Below are positions 59,880 through 64,000 of a stretch of DNA of 64,000 nucleotides, in pieces. Position 1 is the stretch's first letter. Every line of letters starts with the position of its first letter. A program made the position numbers and the translations under genes. Source of the stretch: Trichoplusia ni (Eukaryota; Arthropoda; Insecta; Lepidoptera; Noctuidae). The stretch is from the NCBI RefSeq assembly GCF_003590095.1, contig NC_039483.1, positions 1,364,001-1,428,000 of the forward strand, read 5' to 3'. The notes under the pieces were generated by a model that was not told where the DNA came from, searched no databases, and saw only the letters and a list, made by a program, of their open reading frames with translations.

Positions 59880-61211
59880 AAATAAAGGATGTTGAACTAT
59901 GAAGAACTTCCATGTATACAAGAAACAGTTGATGAGGATCATGGCACAAGAATGGAGCATGGAGTTGGAAACACACAAGACGTTCGAAATTCCAAACATT
60001 ATTTATTATTATTAATTACCAAGTTTAAAAAAAACGATTCTCGCACTAGTTAATCCTCGCATCACAGCAGTTTCCGAAAAATTCAAATGACATGACACGA
60101 AGGCTCGGAAAAAACATTAATTATGCCGTCAAAGGACCAAATATGAGCAAACTAGAGAACGTAATGCCCGTGCAGTGGTTGCAATTTGTGTTACATTTTT
60201 AATATTAAGATTATTTGATAAAATATCATAACATTTGCGTATTATTGTAACCTATCACCAGTATCACCACTCATATAAGGCTACTTACCCTAACCGTGTA
60301 TCAAATGAAATGTCGACATTGTAGCGCTCCTTTATAATACATTATATGGTATATTTAAAGCGGAACCGAGCCACGCAATAACCATATTTTACTAAATCAA
60401 TCCAAACCCACATAACCCGTAATTCCAAAACAAACTGCTTTAAACTTAAAAGCGTATAATTTCTTTACCACAAACAGCTTCAGCCGGTAATTATAGTGCT
60501 AATAAAGTAGTTTATCTCTTCGGCGCCGCTACAGACACGTTTGTTTGTCGAGAATCTATCTAGCGTTGTACAAAGCGGGGATCAAAGGGTACTTTGAAAA
60601 TACCACTTCGCCCTAATCTGAGACTTTCAGTTGTGGAAGCGAGACGGCACATTACATGGCGTAGATTAACGTCTTGCTCACACAAGGGCACTAAATGGCA
60701 AAATAATAAATCTATTGTGACGATATGCATGCGTATGTTTCATTTAAATGTAAGTATGTGTTAATGTCAAACTTAATATTAAAACTCCCAACAAATGATA
60801 AAGTTCGTGCCAGTTTTTCTCTATAGTAATGATATTTTGGAGGAATTTTATGTTGCGGTTCATCAATTTCAAAGTGCCAGAAAATCTTCTATTTTTATTA
60901 AAAACTTTTAGATTTCCAGGCCTTTAGTTATAAATAATTTGCGTTCAAAACTATCAGTTCATGATACTACGAAGTTCGATTTTCTCGTTGAAAATATTAT
61001 TTGAACCGGCAATAATAACACGTGTATCAAAGTAACGTGCCCATAAATATATTATCGTATCAATGATGATATAAAAGTTATGTGTGAGCTTTTGATCGAA
61101 CCTCTATAACATATTTTAAGGACTTATCCCGTTACCAAGGCAACCATTCATCGTTATACTTATTTCCGATATGGTTTAAGGATACATTTATTTTGCTTTT
61201 ATATTATTTGT
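59880..61211. other. Intronic or gene-free stretch
   Basis: I find no further cyclase exon here; the expected preceding exon should end in the linker just before 'MFDSV'. This is presumably intron of the cyclase gene. Confidence 0.4.
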
Positions 61212-61418
61212 GACTAGCGACCTGCCCCGGCTTCGCACGGGTGGACATTTATTTTTTAAGCTTATTTTCCGGGATAAAATTTAGCCTGTACGGATTCGGA
61301 AGAATCCCTCTAAGTAATGGTAAAAGAAATTTTGAAATCGGTCCAGTAGTTTTTGAGCCTATTCAATACAAACATACATAAATACAAAGGTTTCCTCTTT
61401 ATAATATTAGTATAGATT
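61212..61418 (+). repeat. Dispersed repeat, family F
   Basis: It begins 'actagcgacctgccccggct' + 'tcgcacggg' and ends 'cctctttataatattagtat' + 'agat', with 'tcggtccagtagtttttgag' in the middle. The copy at 24590 is its 3' part. The head resembles a repeat type widespread in insects. Confidence 0.65.
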
Positions 61419-64000
61419 ATTTGTAATGGGGTGAAATATTACGTACAGAAGAAAATAGTAAGATTTTTTTTCACGATTTCTTATTGTATTGTGAATATAA
61501 GAGGATGTTATTTATGAAAATGTAAATTATTAAATACTCTATGCATGTATACTACGAAGACTTTTGTCTAAACGAACCTTTTGTAGGTTAAGTCTATCAA
61601 GGTTGAAAGGGTATCAAAGTTTAAATCTAAGGGGATAAATCCAATATAATCTCATAATACAGCTGCTATGATTAGAATTGTAAATGATGCATTGTATTCC
61701 ATACCTAACGCTTGATCTATTGTCTTAATTGAAATGTACGCTAAATAAATAAACGTTTCACCTAAAACTAAATCATAACTCATTCTGAAAACGCGTGAAA
61801 AATGATACGACGTCACATCTCACTCATAAATAACGTGTGTAACACGTTGAGAACTTTTTCAGCTTTCGTTTCTGGAAACTTGTAAAAATGTATTTTTATG
61901 TAAAAATTTTGGATGTCGGGCCTAAAACAGATGTTGATGTTTTGTCTGTTTTTTTGGAGATGTTACGGACCCAGTATTCAAGCAAAAAATATAAGAGAGA
62001 GATATAAATACAAGTTATTTTCTATTACACCTAATAGTTATAGTGTACCTCCATATTTAAAATTTTATCTAAACAGTTTGCAAAAAAATATTGAAGCGTT
62101 TTATCTTCTGAATGTGATGTATATTAATTATATTAATGATTTCAGGTCAGTGTCCCAATTCCGCTATTTACAATCGCCGATTAATGAACGGAAATTGGAA
62201 TAAAATGACTCTACCAGTGTATTTTGTATTAGTGTACTACCACCACACTAACCAGTGTATATTGAACACTTACTATCTTCACAATGACTTGTCAATTAAT
62301 GAGGCGGAATCAACAGCCATACAGCCAAGACTCCGGTTGGGTCCGAAACTCTTCAGGCAATCTCAATAAATACCGTTGTTAAAGAAATAGTAATGGCTTG
62401 TGATTGAAGCTCTATTAGTGGGTATTCTTTAGAGTAAGGCAAAACTAAAATAAACTTGTTGATTGTCTTAGTCATATTCATTATTTATATTTTTAATCCT
62501 TTCAACTCTATATATATTACAGTCTAGTCTAGTCATTTAACTTGAAGATAACTTGAGCGAGTGTATCTTGAGGTAACTTATGTGTGTGTTGAAGATTTAT
62601 AGTTATCTTGCGCGCACAATTTAGTTTCAAGGATTGTACTGAGTACCTCTCTAAGTAAAAGGTATAATTTAAGAACCCAGTGACTACTACTTTTCTTGTT
62701 TATGTTGATTCATTACATTGTGTAGAATGAGAATAAACGACGACTCGGAAAGTCGGGGGGTATAGGTCACGCTCACGACGCTAAATATATTGTGCGCGAT
62801 GTGTCGTGAGTTCGATCCCCGTGTACGTATCATTCCAGCTTCGTTATTCATTTAATAAAATGAAAAAGTTCCTAAAATATAGTATTTATTTTTGAAACCT
62901 ACCTGACGGACTGATCAGTTCTTTTTTTGTCAAATGTCCTATTATCGAGCCTCTTTCCAAGGTCTATAAAAACAGATAATTGAAAAAAAAAACAAAAAGT
63001 ATATTAACAATTTATGAATATTTTTTTTTATCGAAAACAGACGTAAAACCAGTAAAAATATCTTAATAGAAATATATAATCATATTACATATTCGTAGTT
63101 ATAGACGAATACAGAAAGCAAGATAGATAGTAAATCAAATCAATAAACTCAGCACAAACAAACGCGTATAATAAAATCCGCAAGTGAAAACTAAATAAAA
63201 TTTCTCTAAGAGAATTTCTATTTGATTTTATATTGGTTGTATGTAAAACTGTGCAAAGTTTCCTCATTATGGTAATGTCGAGGCCACACCGAGCTTTATC
63301 AAGCTGGGTACACACTGTCTGGAAGACTCGCAGGCAGTCCTAGCTCCCGGAGACGTTTATCCGTCTGTTACCAGGCTGTAACTCATGAACAGTACTAGAC
63401 ATTTAACATTTTCAAAAATACTAAAATAAGGTCGAAGTAGAATAAAAAAATCGATTTCTGCGATAAATTTGATGAGTGACCATTTTCTAAAGATGCAAGG
63501 TACCATTAATGTTTATTTACTTCTGGTATGTCGTTTTCCAGGCACCTTATTGCATCTAGGTGAACGGTTTCAAGAAGACACGTGTATGGATTAGAATCAG
63601 CAAGAAACTCCAAACATCAGTTCATCAGTTGTGTAGTATGTACCCAGCCTTTCACAAACGATACGGTCACGGATTCCCTGATCGATTGTCTCTTGTTTCG
63701 TTAAGCTGATCGTCCTTTGTCGCGGGGATTTCATTTAAAGGAGCTATTTGTTAAGGAACCTCGCCGTTGCTTATCTTTTACGAGAAATATTGTTAAGCTG
63801 TCAACGTTCCAAATTATTTATCGGTAAAACAAGGACATAAAGTATGGTAAATGAAAGGCATTTGAATAACAAGCTGGTGTACAAAAACATATTAACTTTT
63901 ATAAGTAATTTGCGAACTCAATAACTTTCAGGGATAAAATATATAATAATGGTATGTAAACAAACTAAAAATGCTTTTGTACAAATATACACTTCTTAGT
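61419..64000. other. Presumed intron of the cyclase gene, no confident exon
   Basis: I see no recognised exon. Repeat scraps are at 62330-62371 ('ggttgggtccgaaactc' core), 62790-62825 (SINE-like B-box 'gagttcgatccccg') and 63310-63400 ('ccgtctgttaccaggctg'). One short splice-bounded open segment at 62903-62963 on the minus strand is discussed under findings. Confidence 0.4.

Overview
The window is animal nuclear DNA, almost certainly from a moth or butterfly (Lepidoptera). It is AT-rich and mostly non-coding. It contains two spliced genes with GT-AG introns, and many short dispersed repeats of types I recognise from lepidopteran genomes: tRNA-derived SINEs, Lep1-like Helitron-type elements, and repeats headed by 'actagctgttgcccgcg' or 'actagcttttcgcccgc'. 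I cannot name the species. A run of exactly 1000 N (47538-48537) is an assembly gap.

Layout. 1-5.2 kb: two direct copies of a unit of about 2.3-2.4 kb. 5.2-8.8 kb: dispersed repeats and a nearly perfect 190-bp inverted repeat with a 316-bp spacer (7037-7732). 11.56-17.6 kb: a CR1/Jockey-type non-LTR retrotransposon on the minus strand, with ORF1 (PHD finger plus coiled coil) and ORF2 (endonuclease plus reverse transcriptase). ORF2 is split by a 1477-bp hAT-like non-autonomous transposon with an 8-bp target duplication. 17.7-47.5 kb: no host gene that I can identify. This stretch holds decayed repeats, a C-terminal scrap of another non-LTR polyprotein (28.4-28.7 kb), nested SINEs, several hairpins, and a CpG-rich spot with NRF1- and YY1-like words (27.6 kb).

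50.4-53.2 kb, plus strand: a complete five-exon cytosolic sulfotransferase gene, about 331 residues, with both PAPS-binding motifs and the catalytic His. 55.9-59.9 kb, minus strand: the last eight exons of an atypical soluble guanylate cyclase of the Gyc-88E / beta-3 type. They encode the cyclase domain and a C-terminal tail of about 335 residues. The upstream exons (H-NOX, HNOBA, linker) are not visible and should lie beyond position 64000. The two genes are convergent, about 2.65 kb apart, and nothing suggests they work together.

I found no convincing novel multi-gene system. The most interesting structures are the 190-bp inverted repeat (a possible hairpin-RNA source), the transposon-in-retrotransposon nest whose ORF becomes continuous when the insertion is removed, the orphan promoter-like CpG spot, and the alternative 3' end of the cyclase gene.
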